Source: Knoxdaviesia capensis (taxonomy: Eukaryota > Ascomycota > Sordariomycetes > Microascales > Gondwanamycetaceae). Taken from it: 64,000 nucleotides of DNA. Shown here piece after piece: positions 10,015 through 22,981 of the stretch. Position 1 is the stretch's first letter; every line of letters starts with the position of its first letter. The DNA lies in contig LNGK01000003.1 of NCBI GenBank assembly GCA_001510575.1, forward strand, positions 3,239,732-3,303,731, read 5' to 3'. The position numbers and the translations under genes were made by a program. The notes beneath the pieces are model-generated. The model was not told where the DNA came from, ran no database searches, and saw nothing but the letters and a program-made list of their open reading frames with translations.

Positions 10015-11189
10015 ATGGGTTGGTTTCCATCAATCCGATCAGAATACTTGATCGCCGCCGGCTTGGTCGCTGCCAGTGCCGGTGTCCTGACTGCGATGTA
10101 CTCGACCCTCGCTACGATCAAGGATGATAGCATCCTGGAAATCCCCCAGCCTAAGACGCAATACATCACGCAAGAGACCGAAGACTCGCTCCGCTTAGAT
10201 ACCCTCGACACGCTCATCAGCCATCCGAACTACGCCATCCGCGAAATAGCCCTGCGCATCCTGTGTGAGCGAGCATTCAATGATTCTGATTCTATGCTTC
10301 AGTTGCTGTATGGAGTCACGCGCCCGGATTACGAAGAGAGATTGCGCAGCCTCAAGGCGCTGGCGCTGCTCGTTGGGGTTACGAACGGTGAGTCTCATTG
10401 CCGCAATGCTTTCACGTGGCGCATTCAGCTGACAGTGATCTGATATCCTCTCATGTAGACGGCCGTAGTGAGTGCTTTCAGCGACTGCACAACCCTAAGG
10501 CGTACTCGGCCTTCGTACGATCCCTCGAGCTCTGCCTGGCGGACAACGAGCCGGTGAAGCTCGACGACAAGTTCTGGGACGAATGGCACCTGCGAGACGT
10601 TGCCGAGCGGCTGTGCATCACCTTTATCGACGAACTCGTGCATAAGTACGGCCCGGAGGAGGTGATCAAGGCGAAGTTTGTCGAGAAGTGGCTGGCGAAG
10701 CAAAACTGGGGGTCCAGTAAGGACGAGCGCCAGACGAACTTCTCCGACTACCACACGCGCAAGCGCAACCGCATCAAGGACATCATCGACCGCGTCATCC
10801 GCACATCTAAGGGGTGGCGGGCGCTGCGGCGCGCCGGCCTGGTGCGTAAGATCAAGAGCCAGCGCACTAACCCCGCGCTGCAGCTGCGCATCGCCCCGTC
10901 GTACGCGGTCATGTCCAGTCTGGCGGGCGGCGGCCAGGGCGGCCGCTCGGCCACCGGCATCACCGACGAGTGGGACGAGCTCCCCGCGCCGGGCACGCGG
11001 GTGCGGGAGCAGTCGGCTGAGGAGCTACGGATGCGCCGGCAGCACCGCGAAGCTATGGTCTTCAACGACGGCACCCGGCCCATCGGCCGCGACGACATCA
11101 TCGAGCGGGAACGCGGGAGCTCGGTGAGTCCGGAGCGGGCGGCGGGAGAGCAACCCCCGGAGGACTTGATAGAGGCTCTCGTGGCGTAG
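10015..11189 (+). CDS. conserved-looking fungal protein with N-terminal membrane segment, unknown function
   Basis: Exons 10015-10387 and 10459-11189 join in phase (G|AC) across a 71-base GTGAGT...TAG intron to give 367 residues. The start context is caagATGGG. Residues about 10-32 (EYLIAAGLVAASAGVLTAMY) form one hydrophobic segment suited to an N-terminal membrane anchor or mitochondrial signal anchor. The rest is soluble and helical; LDTLDTLISHPNYAIREIAL resembles an armadillo/HEAT-type helix pair. A basic stretch follows (TRKRNRIKDIIDRVIRTSKG), then a charged, disordered tail. I do not recognise a named family. Similar single-anchor armadillo-like proteins are common in ascomycetes, but that is inference. 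It shares its promoter region with NOP14. Confidence 0.75.
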
Positions 11190-14100
11190 TACGGCTGGCG
11201 AGTGGTCTAGAGTCTGGACTAACTTGCCGAGATGGCTCTTCATCCTTTCCGACCTGGGGATCCCTCTTCTCTGACGTCCTGCGGCATTTTTTCTTTTCTT
11301 CTTCTTCTTTTCTTGTCTTGATATCCGTTATGACACTATGATCTTTCTATTTCCTTCTTTTCCTTTCCGTCTATGTATTTCCTTCTCACTCTTTCATTCT
11401 TTTTTTTCATCCCCACAACCAGTGTAATATAGTTTCCCTTTTATGGCGTTCGATACGGGGGACAGGGTCTTACAAAAGAAAATCACCGGCCCACGGAGTA
11501 TACCACCGAACATTAGGGCCGAATTGGCGAGGGCAATGGACCGTTTTTGGTGTTTCTGTCTGTTGGTTTGAATTTCCATGAACGCCCAAGCATGACTGAG
11601 CTGAGCGAGGGAGGGAGGGTGAATCTTCCTTCCTCCCTACTGGTGTGCCGCAGCTTTGATTTTCTTGCATCAGCATCTTTATGTTACTGCTGAGCTCGAA
11701 CAGGGCTTACCAAGGGAAGCAATAGGGCATGACGGCCCGCCGAGGACTCCGTCTCTAGCAAGAGAGACAGCGAATATAATTCTAGTCCGCTCTTTTCAGT
11801 GTGATGGGATTTGCACACACAATAGACAGTGATCTAGTGTTCGGGAACTCCCTTGTGAAGCCACGATCTTGGGGGGTTTCTAGACAGCGATATGTTGTGG
11901 TGATCTCACGTGATGAAGGATATCAGACCAGACGAATCACCCTGTGCATTCCGTCTAGATGAGATTTGGGACCAAGCTCGAGGCTGGGTGGAGGCGGTGC
12001 CAATCGGGGCGATTCTCGACAGGTGATGCTGGCACCCGCGTCTTGATTCTGTATCAGACGGCTGAGGGTATCTGGGCCGCCTCTGCTAGGGAGAACTAGG
12101 GAGCAGAGATGAAGATCTGCATCGAGAGTGGGATGTGTGTGTGTGTGTGTGCTTATAGTTCTAGGAATGATTCACTTTGTCGACCCTGGAGACTAATGGA
12201 ATGCGTCTCTCTCGGCCTGGGTGGTTGTCGGGGCGTCCTGTTGACCGTTGGTCTCCCCCTCTCCCTTCGGAATCCGGCTGGTCGGGGTTGTGAGTGCCAC
12301 CATTAAGCTTTGCAAGGTTGGAGAAAAGAACATATACACTTAACTCTGGCGTGTTATACCCTCTCCCAAATGTTGGCCACATACTATAACTCACCCTCCC
12401 TATATGGGCGGCACATTATGGTGTGGTGGGTAAGTGGACCAGGTAAAATGACATGAAGAAAACAGATTAAAATGAGAAGTAATCCAAATGACGCTCTCCA
12501 GGGCAGCAAACTGAATTACGGGATATTAATACAAGTATTTCATTACTACTTCAGAAGAACGGATGGCAAACAGTCGACTTCACCATGTGGTTCACGAGCG
12601 AGAGACGTAAGATTGGCTGTATTTCCCAAGACCTTGGGATTGGCTGTTCGTCCATATACTTTACCTGTTCTGGCGCTGTTAAACCGGCAGTTAGCCTAGA
12701 GAACAAGCTGGAAGGCAGATCTGCACACAACGGGCGATTGAGGTTCCTGAGAACGGCCGGGTGGCGTTTCGATCGAGCTGAGTGTCTGAGAGCACAGTTT
12801 CACACTGAGAGTTCCAGCTGATGAAACCAGTGAACCAGCCAGAAACGAATCAAGAAGCGAGAGAAGGCCCATCATCGCTCGAAGGCAAGTCAGTCGTCTT
12901 GACGGGCGCTTGGTTTATCGAGTGTCAAGTGTCTTGCTCGGGAGAATCTACGGAACACGGCTTTGGGGACCCAGAGCTGGTCCATCCGCATGAAGAGAAG
13001 CCCAATAGCGGTAGCCGGGATAATCATGGCGAAGCCCTTCGAGGGATTCGAGAACACCGGCCCCGAACTGTTGCTCGGACACACAGTTGTGCTGGAACCT
13101 CGCTCGTTGACTTCGCTTGTGGTTAACGTTAATCCGGGCCCCTGAGCCCCGAGACGCCACGCTTAGATCATCGTTGGAAGACAGGAAATTTCGTTCGTTG
13201 GAAATCTCGTTGCATTTCCGGACGTGCGGACGGTGATCTTATCTGGCAGTGGGGTGGGAATGCAAGCTTGCGCCCACCAGAGGGAGTCAAAGCCAGCGAA
13301 TGACCCACCACCACCGCCAGACCAGATACGTGGACCTATAGAGTCTGGGGGGGTATATAACAATCGGAGGGCTTGGCCGGCCAATTTTCTTTTTCTTTTT
13401 CTTTTTATCAGGCCAAAGCCCCAAATTACCAGTTGGGCCCAGGATGTTGAAAATCCCGAAATAAGAAAAGAACCCTTCCTCCGTATGAAGGCATCCGACG
13501 CGAACATGAGCAGTTGGAGGCGATTCCGGCGGTTAACGAACAACCTGAAGATCAAGAGAGAAGAGAGCGTCAGCTGCAGATGGAAAAGTAAACAATGCAC
13601 AGTTGGTAAACAAAACAACAACAATAGCAACATAACCAGCCAATGTGAAACGCGATGTGCAGCTGATCCGGCCATGCATTTGCCGCGGATGCATATGCAC
13701 GAGGGCAAAAACAGAGATGCACCAGACCGCTATTATTCGTGTGCAATCTGCATCTCAATATTTGGTCGTCGTTTCCCCGGCACAAATTTGCATATGAAGG
13801 GTCCAAAACAACGGGGTGGACGAATGAGATACTGTCACCGGGGGGTTCCACGTCAAAAAACTATCAACAGATGAAAAATGTCTAGCCAGTCTTGTCCCTG
13901 GCTTTGCTGCACACAATTCCCTGCACACAAAACAGCCAATGATTAAAATTGGTACAAGCAAAGCCACAATTGGAGCTCTCTGGTGCAAATCAGGAAACGA
14001 AGGCATGGATTGGCAGCTCGTACGTCAATCCTGCGCGATGGTGATATTTGACGCAAAATCCAATCTGGCTGGATATGCAGCAAACCCGTGTAATAGAACC

Positions 14101-16810
14101 AGAAGGAGATGGGACGATGGCTCCTTCCAACGTCGCAGTTAAAAAAGAAACCCCGATAAACAACTAATCTGGATAATTGAATACATTTCTTTCCTGCTGC
14201 TGCTCGTCTCTATGCAAGTAACAGAAATCACAGCAATAAACGCCCACTTCCGGACTTGCGCTCTGCATTGCATTGACGCTTTGTCTTCCTCTGTGCACTG
14301 CATTTTCCTAACCCTCCCCCTCCTCCTTGCCTTTGCTTCTTCTTGTTGTCTTGGTTTTCCCTTCATCCCCTCTTCATCTCTTTTTCACCTTCTTTTTCTC
14401 CTTCTCTCCACCCCGTTCCTCTTCTTTCTGCCACGAGAGCTTCGTGCTGTTTAACGCTGTTTACGACAAATTGATCCAACCCTAACTCTCCTTTCAACTT
14501 TCCTCTGTGTCGCGACTGTCGCCTCTTTTTTCTCTTTCCTTTGTCCCGCGTTTCACCCACCGAAGACACTCGATTCCAAGCCTCCCCCGTCGGGAAATCG
14601 CCCATTGTCTGCTCGATAATACGTTCCGGTTGCCCGTTCTGGCGAATCTGCCGGCTGCCGTTTCCTCGTTCCTGGCGTTGGAAACATCGTCTCTTCCTCA
14701 CATCGACTCCCGCGTTACCGGTCTTTTGCTCGTCTGCTGGGCGATCGCCACTCACTGAAACAGAACCACAGTCTGTCTCGACAACTTTCACTCCCGAACG
14801 ACCGCCTCCAGCCAATCCTTTGTTCTCCACTTCTCTCCACCACGACCGTCTTTCGTCTTTCTTTGGACCTGCAGTTCTTCGACCCGGAGTGTATCTGATC
14901 TTGTTGCTATAAGCAAGGGATTCGATATCTTCAAACATTGAAAAGGTGGGTAACAGTTGGCGCTCTTGTGACGAAGGGAGACAGCACCGGACGGCCACCG
15001 ACGCCATGAATTCGAGACAGGAGCTTTTGTAAAGAAACGGCATCGCCTGGCAACTGGCTGGAGACGGCTCAATTGGAGTATTCTGCGCTCCGGGTGGCAT
15101 GGTGTGTAGATACTTTATCTCAGCGCGAACAACATCTCACCAACACACACACTCCTCTTGCAGCATAGCAGATAGAAGAACCCTTCACGACACCGCATAT
15201 CGTAGTGGTACACCCACCCACGCGCCTCGTCTATCGGCTTCCTCTCCAGCAGTGGACGCTCCGGTTCCACCAGCTAGTTCCGGGCCTCACTTGGCGGTTT
15301 CTCAATCCGGCCCGCGTCTGCTCCAGGTATGCGCTTTGTGTGTTATATCAGTGTGTTCGTGTTATATCAGTGTGTCCCTTCATGTCTTCCAGTTCGCGCC
15401 GGCCGGCAGAGTTGCCGTCCAGTGAGAACGCCGTCCTGACCTCAGTCACTGTGGCCAACGCCATAGACACCAACCCACCGCACTACTGACAGCCACTGCC
15501 ACTAAGTTGGGGCAGGGCCAAACAAAAGGGCCTGTTCCGTGTCTTTGATGCCGAAGATGATGGTGAATGCCTGCTGAAAGAGAGGAAAGAATCGAAAAAA
15601 GGCAGCATCGTCTAAGTGGACGAACGACATATAATTCTTGCCCAGTCCGCCTGCACTTGGCCGTTCTCAATTGTGATAAGATCTCATCTGCGGTGATTCC
15701 TTTTTCTGCTCTTACATCATTTTTGCTCTTCCACCACACCACATATGCAGCATCGTTCGCTTGTTGGAAAGTTTGACTCTCATCCGGAGCCCCAACTGCG
15801 ACTGACATTTGTTTGACACAATCCACAACTGAGAAGAAACAAGGTGAGTGCACAACTTCGCTTCTTAAGCGAAGCCTGCACGGCTCACTCACGGAAACCG
15901 ACAGACACTGCTGCCAAAATAACCTCCGGCTTAGGCCTGTGCATATATCCTGACGGCCGAAGTTGAGTTGTGCTTAGTCGCACAAGTGTGCCTTCATTTG
16001 CACCCCCCCTGGCCCCTCAAAATTACCACTAACGAGGGCCATTCTCTTTGGTGTCCCCCCTTTGCCTGAACAATTTGGTGCCTGTTGCCCTTATTCTTCC
16101 CCTATCCTATCTGATTCAGTCATGATTTTCCCGTTACAGAAGTTTGAGCGACGTGATCGTCCTCTGCGGGACATGCCAGCCAACCAGAACCTGGTTATGC
16201 ATCTGACCTGTCCGATAGGTGTGCCTGTTCTGTGTTCCATGTGGTTCTTTGCGATTCTGCCCTGCCCTTCCATGCGATCACTCGATGACAGGTTTCCCCA
16301 ATGTTGGTGGGAGAAAGATCAGTCAAGCCGATGTTCAAGGGGACCAAAAGTTAAACCTCTCTCAACGACCAAGCTGGTTGCTGGAGGGAGGGAGAGAAGA
16401 GAAGAGAATGCCCCTTTTCCTTATGTTCGTGAAATCATCTAATTCCCAAAGTCTTGGGATGGTTGGTTGCGGACCCGGTAAAATCGGTCGCAGGAAGAGT
16501 CTGTGATGCAGCCACCCACATTAACGGCTCACCTGGATGATTGGCTCACTGCCACTGTCACTGCTACTGTTACTCCCACACCACGCACACACACTCACTA
16601 TACCATACCCAGAATATTATGCCGGCCACGTATGGGCTTGTGCAGAACCGGATGACACTAACCGATCTTCCTAGCCCGCCTAGTTTACGACCCTGTCCAG
16701 TCTAGTTGGTTTCCCTATTCAGGGGAAAGGGACTGAGCTGAGAGAGACATCGGCCTAATCAGTCTGTCCTATCCCCCCAGTGATCCTAGCCCGAAAACGT
16801 TTTATCCACC
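11190..16810. other. 5.6-kb gene-poor region
   Basis: I see no supported gene. Contents include a T-rich 3' end after the previous gene (about 11280-11420), a GT repeat at 12135-12150, a TATA-like motif (gtatataac, about 13352), CTTTTT-type repeats near 13385-13408, and a strongly CT-rich plus-strand tract at about 14280-14440 followed by more pyrimidine-rich sequence to about 14900. That tract looks like a transcription start region facing the CLIP gene. Open frames up to 245 codons exist (13224-13874 plus, 14363-15100 minus), but they resemble no protein and follow skewed base composition. Confidence 0.5.
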
Positions 16811-19800
16811 ATGATTTCAACTATCGCTGCTCCTGCGAGCCTTTTGCCGTCTCCCCCCTCAGGCGCGACTTCGACAACAACAACAAACTCGTCCAATCCC
16901 ACCAACACGACAACCTCAGCCACAACAACAATCCCGACAATTTCTGCGCCCAGATACCCTACCCTGCCACGATCTTTGCGAAAATCCACCGCGGGAGGCG
17001 GTATCTCCACCGCCTCGTCTCCAAATTTGCACTCGCTGTATTCGACTTCGAGTTCTCTCCCGTCAGTGTCGTCGCAAACCGCCAGTTCACGACTTGTCCC
17101 CGCTGCACTGTCGCTATCGCGTAAAGCATCGCTGGCTTCCCTCACACAGTCGTCGCTGGCTGCCATTCCCGACGTCAGCGAGTCGTACGCCTACACCTCT
17201 CTCAAAGATTCCACCCCGCGACATATGGCTCTGCTCACTCCCGGCCGCCCGTTGCCGGGCATCGACGAGCTGGCAATCGGCGACGTTGTCGATGTTCCCG
17301 GCGGCATGCACGGAACCGTTCGGTTTGTCGGCTCGGTGCAGGGCAAAAAGGGCACCTTTGCCGGTGTCGAACTGAACAGCGAATTTGCCTCGAAGGGCAA
17401 AAATAACGGTGATGTCGATGGGTATGTTTGAATCCTGGCACGGCGATGAATTTTTTTTTTTAGTTTGGCCGCCAACTTTCCCACAACACAACCTTCCGAG
17501 TCGTTCTTTCACGACCACCTTTTCCATACTGTTGCAAATATCTAACTATGACGTCTGCTATTCTTCCAGTGTCTCCTACTTTGCCACCACGGTGCCCGGA
17601 GCGGGCATTTTTCTGCCGCTCGCGAAGGCCATTCGTCGCGACTCTCCTCCTACATCCGCCAGCTCCTTCCCTCTCACTCCGACCAGCGGAATTCCCGGTG
17701 GTCTCAAGCTGGGAAACCAGAATTCCACAAACTTCACCACTCCGACCCCTTCTCTCCCCAAGTTTAGCCAGTCAGTTGGCCCCTCCACCCGCGCATCCTC
17801 CCCCACCGGCCGCAAACTCCCGCGCGCTTCTCTATCCCGTCCCGAATCTCCTATCCGCCGGATGCAAATGACCCCCGGCCCTCGCCCGTCTCTGAACACA
17901 TCACCCTCCAAGAACGGCGGTCGTTTCGGGAGCCCGACAAACGGCAACACCAATGGTACGGGCGTCAGCAAATTTTCACAGAGCGTGCGCGGTACTGCTG
18001 GCGACCCCAGCAAGAAGACTCCCGGTCCCAAGACAAACAGCAGCCGCAGTGCGTCGGCGCTCGGCCAGAACAACAACCCGTTTGACGAAGAGGATGCCAC
18101 CCCCATGCCGCTGCCTCGCAGCAAAGCCAACGGCAGCATCAGCTCGATTACGTCCCTGGGACTGAAGCTACGACCTGCATCCCGTGCCGCCAACGACAAC
18201 GACGAAGAATTGGACCGACTACGATCCCAGCTGGACGATAGAGACAGACAGCTGAAGGACCAGGCGGCGGCGTTGGCGGAGATGGAGGGGGCGTTGTCGG
18301 AAGTGCAACAGCTGATGGAAAACCCTGATCTTATGCGAAGACGACGAGACAGCCTGGGCGATAAGGACACTTCCCAGCTGCGTGCGATTCTTCGTGAGAA
18401 GAACGAAAAGATTGCCATGCTGACCTCCGAGTTTGACGCTCATCGCGCCGACTTTCGGAGTACGATTGATGCGCTGGAGATGGCCAGTACGGAAACTGTC
18501 CGCGTATACGAAGCCCAGAAGAAGGATCTTCTCCAGGAGATCCAAGACCTCGAGGCGCGGTTGGAGGATGTCGAGTCGGTGGCTCGCCAGCTCAAGCAGC
18601 TGGAGGAGCTTGTGCAGGAACTCGAAGAGGGCCTGGAAGATGCGCGACGCGGAGAAGCCGAGGCGCGCGGCGAGGTCGAGTTCCTTCGCGGAGAAGTTGA
18701 GCGGACACGGTCGGAACTCCGACGCGAAAAGGAACGATCCGCCGCCACGGGGGCCAACACGGCAAATGCGGCCACATCGCCGGTGCAGCTGACCAACGAC
18801 CGAATGGTGCCGTCCAAGGAGTTGGAGCAGAAGGAAGATGAGATCCGCGGTCTCAAGGCGATTATCCACTCCCTCAGCCGTGATTCGGCCCCCGGTGGTG
18901 AGGTCATGAACGCGGTTCCCCCGCCGCGAAAGGACTCCCTCCAGGCGAGACACCGCGCTAACACGTCCATGGACGCGCGTATGGCCCAGGAGAGCCTGGA
19001 GCGGGAGCTCGCGGAGCTGCGCAACATGGTTGACAGCAAGAACAAGCGGGAGATGGAGATGGAGCGCGAGATCGAGACGCTGCGTGGGGGTGGCCGGGGC
19101 AGTGTGCTTCCGCCCAGCACGGCGCCGCCGCCGATGATCAACGCCAACGGTGGCAACAACCGTGCCAGCTCGATGACGGTGATCGACGGCGGGCGCCGCT
19201 CGTCGCTGCGGGACTCGCGCGACACGGTGATCATGTCGGGGCGCAAGAACATTGAGCCGCGGTCGCCCGAGGGGGCGCACAAGCGCGGGCCGACGCTGGA
19301 CACGATGCCGGAGAGCGACACGTACTCGACGGCGACAGAGACCAGCACGCTGTGGTGCGAGATCTGCGAGACGAACGGCCACGACATTCTGACGTGCACG
19401 AACATGTTTGGGCCGGACGGGTCGGGGTCGAAGAGCAAGATCGGGCCGTCGCCGGGCGGATCGGCGGCGCCGCCGGTGTCGGGGCAGACGATGCGCAAGG
19501 GCAGCAATGCGATGCTGACGGTGGTGACGCCGACGGCGGCGCGGCCCGACGGGCTGCGGCCGGTGGGGCTGAACGAGAGCGGCAGCGGCTACGACGACTT
19601 CAAGCCGGCGCCGCTGTCGCCGATGAAGGCGCGCACGCCGACGGCGCCGTTCCCGGCGGCCAGCACGCAGCCGCCGTCGGTGCGGGTGATGCCCAACCCG
19701 ATGGAGTCAGGCCCGGTGGCCGGCAAGGACAGCGGCATCATCGACGGGTCCAAGTGGTGTGCGCTGTGCGAGCGGGACGGCCACGATAGTGTGGATTGCC

Positions 19801-19820
19801 CGTTTGAGGATGCCTTTTAA
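16811..19820 (+). CDS. clipA: CLIP-170 family microtubule plus-end protein
   Basis: Exons 16811-17421 and 17570-19820 join in phase (GG|T) across a 148-base GTATGT...CAG intron to give 953 residues. After a Ser/Thr/Pro-rich start, the CAP-Gly domain spans about 150-225 with GKNNGDVDG interrupted by the intron and GVSYFATTVPGAGIFLPL after it; GKNNG is the tubulin/EB1-tail binding motif (GKNDG in most relatives). A basic Ser/Pro-rich region follows, then coiled coil at about 410-600 and again near 680-715 (dimerisation). Two CCHC-type zinc knuckles close the protein: CEICETNGHDILTC at about 800 and CALCERDGHDSVDC at about 933. This layout matches CLIP-170, Aspergillus ClipA and S. pombe Tip1, which track growing microtubule ends and are needed for polarised hyphal growth and dynein recruitment. 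Confidence 0.95.
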
Positions 19821-20924
19821 GCGGCCTTTTTTCTCTTCGATTCTTCATCCCCTTTTTTTCTTTTTTTTTTTTCGAGTCTTTTTTTTCATGAAGCATTTCT
19901 TATTTCCTTTCTAATTCCAATGATAAACGTCCCCATCAACACCCTTTTTTTCAATCTCTCTTGACTCAATCTTCTTCTCATGTTTCTCTTTTGGCCTATT
20001 CGATAACAGATTCCCATGTATCAACTCTTTTCTATCTTGTGTATCGTGGTTCATGGCGGTGGTGTGTGCATGTATATACGATGAATACGTGGCCGGTGTG
20101 CCGGGTTTGCCTGTATTTAGATAGGGCTGGGTGTGTTGATCTCGAGCCTTAGATATTATGTATATACACAGCCGTGGACTTTTCATTATCACAGGATACC
20201 TTGAACAGCAGTGTGTGTGACTGAGGCGTCTGAGAGTTTGATGTGGGGGCGAGGAACGAACCCTAATTCCGAGAACCCCAACCCTAATAATGACGGAGTT
20301 CGGGCATAAGGTCATAAGTGTATGTACACTTTCGGGTTCCAAGCTTATGATCCCCCGAACAACACGTCAAACAGCCAAAAAAGAAGAAAAGCTTCCGACG
20401 TTGCAAATCTGGTGATGTTTCCAGAACTCCCGATTTCTTCTGGTCTGTGCAAATACCTTTTCATATCTTCGCTCTCTCATCCATCGGCCATTGATCAGTG
20501 CCCAAAGATATTCCACCTTGTGAAATTTGTCCAGCTGAACGCATCCGCAACGGGCCTCGGAACGGGACACCACTGCGACTGGGCAAACGCAACAGCCACA
20601 CACCCCTGATCTCAGGAGCTTTTTTTTCTTTTGGGCTTCGCCAGCTTCGCCACTCTAAGCTGTGGGTTGGGTTAGACTGGCGTCTGTGTGATTTATATTT
20701 ATTTTTATTTTTGATCGCTGCTCGGATGCTTCTGGCTGCGCCTACGAGACATCGACTTGTTAAGACGACGACTGGCTCTCTCGACATTCTCCATCGTGGA
20801 CTTGAGTCTCATCTCTGCTTACGCCTGCCTGACGATTGCCGGATCCGTGATCGCATCTTCGAGATTGCATCGACCCTCGTATACTCTCTGCCAACGACAT
20901 AACCACACACACACACACAACACC
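19821..20924. promoter_or_regulatory. intergenic region, CLIP 3' end and kinase promoter
   Basis: A T-rich 3' UTR follows CLIP (19825-19900). Two telobox-type motifs (ACCCTAA) lie at about 20260-20290. AT-rich TATA-like sequence (tttatatttatttttattttt) lies at about 20693-20713, roughly 220 bases before the kinase start, and a CA repeat immediately precedes the ATG. Confidence 0.5.
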
Positions 20925-22379
20925 ATGGCGCAAATGCTGCTGGACATCTTCTACTCCTTCGGGAACTGCCTGAGCTGCTTCCCCGGCTCGCCGACGCTGA
21001 AGATCAACAGCCGCAGCTTCAAGATCTTGAGGCTGCTCGGCGAGGTACGTGTCCCTCTCGCTGTCTCTCTTCCTCCACTGCCACGGCCCTCCTCCCACAC
21101 CGTGCACGCCTAACACTCCCTCCCCGCACCGGGACCTCAACTCTAGGGCGGCTTCTCCTACGTGTACCTCGTGCAAGACACGTCGACCGGCGAAGTGTTC
21201 GCGCTCAAGAAGATCCGCTGCCCGTTCGGCGCCGAGTCCGTCGCGCAGGCGATGAAGGAGGTCGAAGCCTACCGCCTCTTCGCCTCCGTGCCGAACATCA
21301 TCCACAGCCTCGACTACAGCGTGGCCACCGAGCGCGGCGCCCCCTCGGGCGACAACGACGTGGCCAAGACCGTCTACGTGCTGCTGCCCTTCTACGCGCG
21401 CGGCAACCTGCAGGACCTGATCAACGCCAACCTGGTCAACCACACCCACTTCCCCGAGCGCAAGCTGCTCGTGCTGTTCCTCGGCGTGTGCCGCGCGCTG
21501 AAGAGCATGCACCAGTTCCGCGGCGGCGCCGCGCCCATCGAGCCCATGCAGATGGGCTCCGGCGACGTCGCCGGCACCGACACCCCGCGCGCCGCCCGCC
21601 GCGGCCTCTCTGCGGCGGCGCGGCGCGCCGCCTCGGCCGCCGCCGTGCCCGACGCCGACGACGAGGACGCCCAGAACCGCCCGCTGATGGAGGGCGAGAA
21701 CGCCCCCGCGGCCGGCGAGCTGCGCGCCTACGCCCACCGCGACATCAAGCCCGGCAACATCATGATCGACGACGCCGGCACCGGCCCGATCCTGATGGAC
21801 CTCGGCTCGGTCGCCGCGTCGCCGCTGCCCATCACCTCGCACTCGCTCGCCATCGCCACCCAGGACACCGCCGCCGAGCACTGCACCATGCCGTACCGCG
21901 CGCCCGAGCTGTTCGACGTGCGCACCGGCTCCGTCATCGACACCCAGGTCGACATCTGGAGCCTGGGCTGCACGCTGTTCGCCTGCCTGGTCGGCAAGTC
22001 GCCGTTCGAGATGCGGTCGGACGAGACCGGCGGCTCGCTCAGCCTGTGCGTGCTGGGCGGCGACTGGCGCTTCCCCGACGAGGGCGGGCCGGCCGGCGGG
22101 CCCGCGCCCGCGGCGGTGCGCCGCTCGAACACCGTCGCCAGCGCCAAGGGCAAGGCCCAGGAGGCCGCCGCCGGCGGCCCCGGTGCTGGCGGTGGCGCGT
22201 CGTCCGCGGCGGCGGCGGCGGCGGCGGGCGGCCCGGCCTCGGACTACCGCATCAGCGACCCGGTGCGCGAGATTGTGCGCCGGTGTCTGCGCGTCGAGCC
22301 TAGCGAACGGCCGAATATCGACGAGCTGATCGAGATGGTCGAGTCGGTGCTTGACGGCTTGGACGACGAGGACGAGTAG
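20925..22379 (+). CDS. ENV7: Env7/STK16-type serine/threonine kinase (NAK family)
   Basis: Exons 20925-21044 and 21147-22379 join in phase 0 (GTACGT...TAG intron of 102 bases), 450 residues. The N-terminus carries cysteines (GNCLSC) that match the palmitoylation site of yeast Env7, which anchors the kinase on the vacuole. The glycine loop GEGGFSYVYLV crosses the intron; the lysine is in FALKKI. The catalytic loop is HRDIKPGNIM (about 237-246). The metal-binding motif is DLG (LMDLGS, about 256), which is normal for STK16 kinases, and the activation segment ends at YRAPELF. Two low-complexity inserts are present, one before the catalytic loop (about 162-235, Ala/Arg-rich) and one near 325-365 (Ala/Gly-rich). 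Yeast Env7 restrains vacuole fusion, and the same role is inferred here. Confidence 0.9.
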
Positions 22380-22981
22380 GGGGGGTATCTTTTCTTTCTT
22401 TCTTTCTTTCCTGCTCTCCGTTCTCGTCTTCGTTCTGTTTCTGTGCCTGTCGTTCTGCTTATATTTGGTGTACTTGTTTTCTTGACTGTGTGCGACTAAA
22501 GCTGTCTGTCTGTGGGATCCCGGCGTTCTTTTACGTGTGTTTACGTTTTTCTCCTCTTCGAGTCATATATAGCCCCCATGTATCATCCTCTATTTCTACT
22601 CTGATTGCTTCTCCTTGCTATCGCGAGATGTTGTTATTGAGAATATCGCGCTGTTTTGTTGTCGACTTGCTTGTGTTTCCTGTGCTGATCCGCGTGGTTA
22701 GGACGGCTGATACCGGCTGCTCAGGTGGATGGGTAATGGCTGAATGAATATCGGTGTATTACTCAAAGTACCTATCATGAAGACGACCAAACGATACATC
22801 CTGAACTTGATCTCACGAACTAACACAGCACATACATAACTGTAAAAAAGCGCCCAGCTTCCAAAGAAATAAACGATATATATAACTGATACAGTATTAA
22901 GCAAATCCTTTTACAACAAGAAAGAATAAGAAAGCAAAAACACACTCTCAACTATCCTCCGAATCCACACTGACGGACCAC
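22380..22981. other. convergent 3' intergenic region, kinase and AMS1
   Basis: About 600 bases with a TTTC tandem run (about 22389-22410) and AT-rich sequence further right (about 22790-22960). It probably holds both 3' UTRs. No gene is visible. Confidence 0.5.

Noticed and set aside
13224..13874. 216-codon plus-strand frame with a stretch resembling a zinc finger (CAIC...H)
   Set aside because: The second histidine is missing, the rest is low-complexity, and the opposite strand is open over much of the same stretch. Probably chance.
14363..15100. 245-codon minus-strand frame
   Set aside because: It is the reverse complement of a CT-rich leader-like region. Its charge-rich composition follows from the purine skew and no domain is visible.
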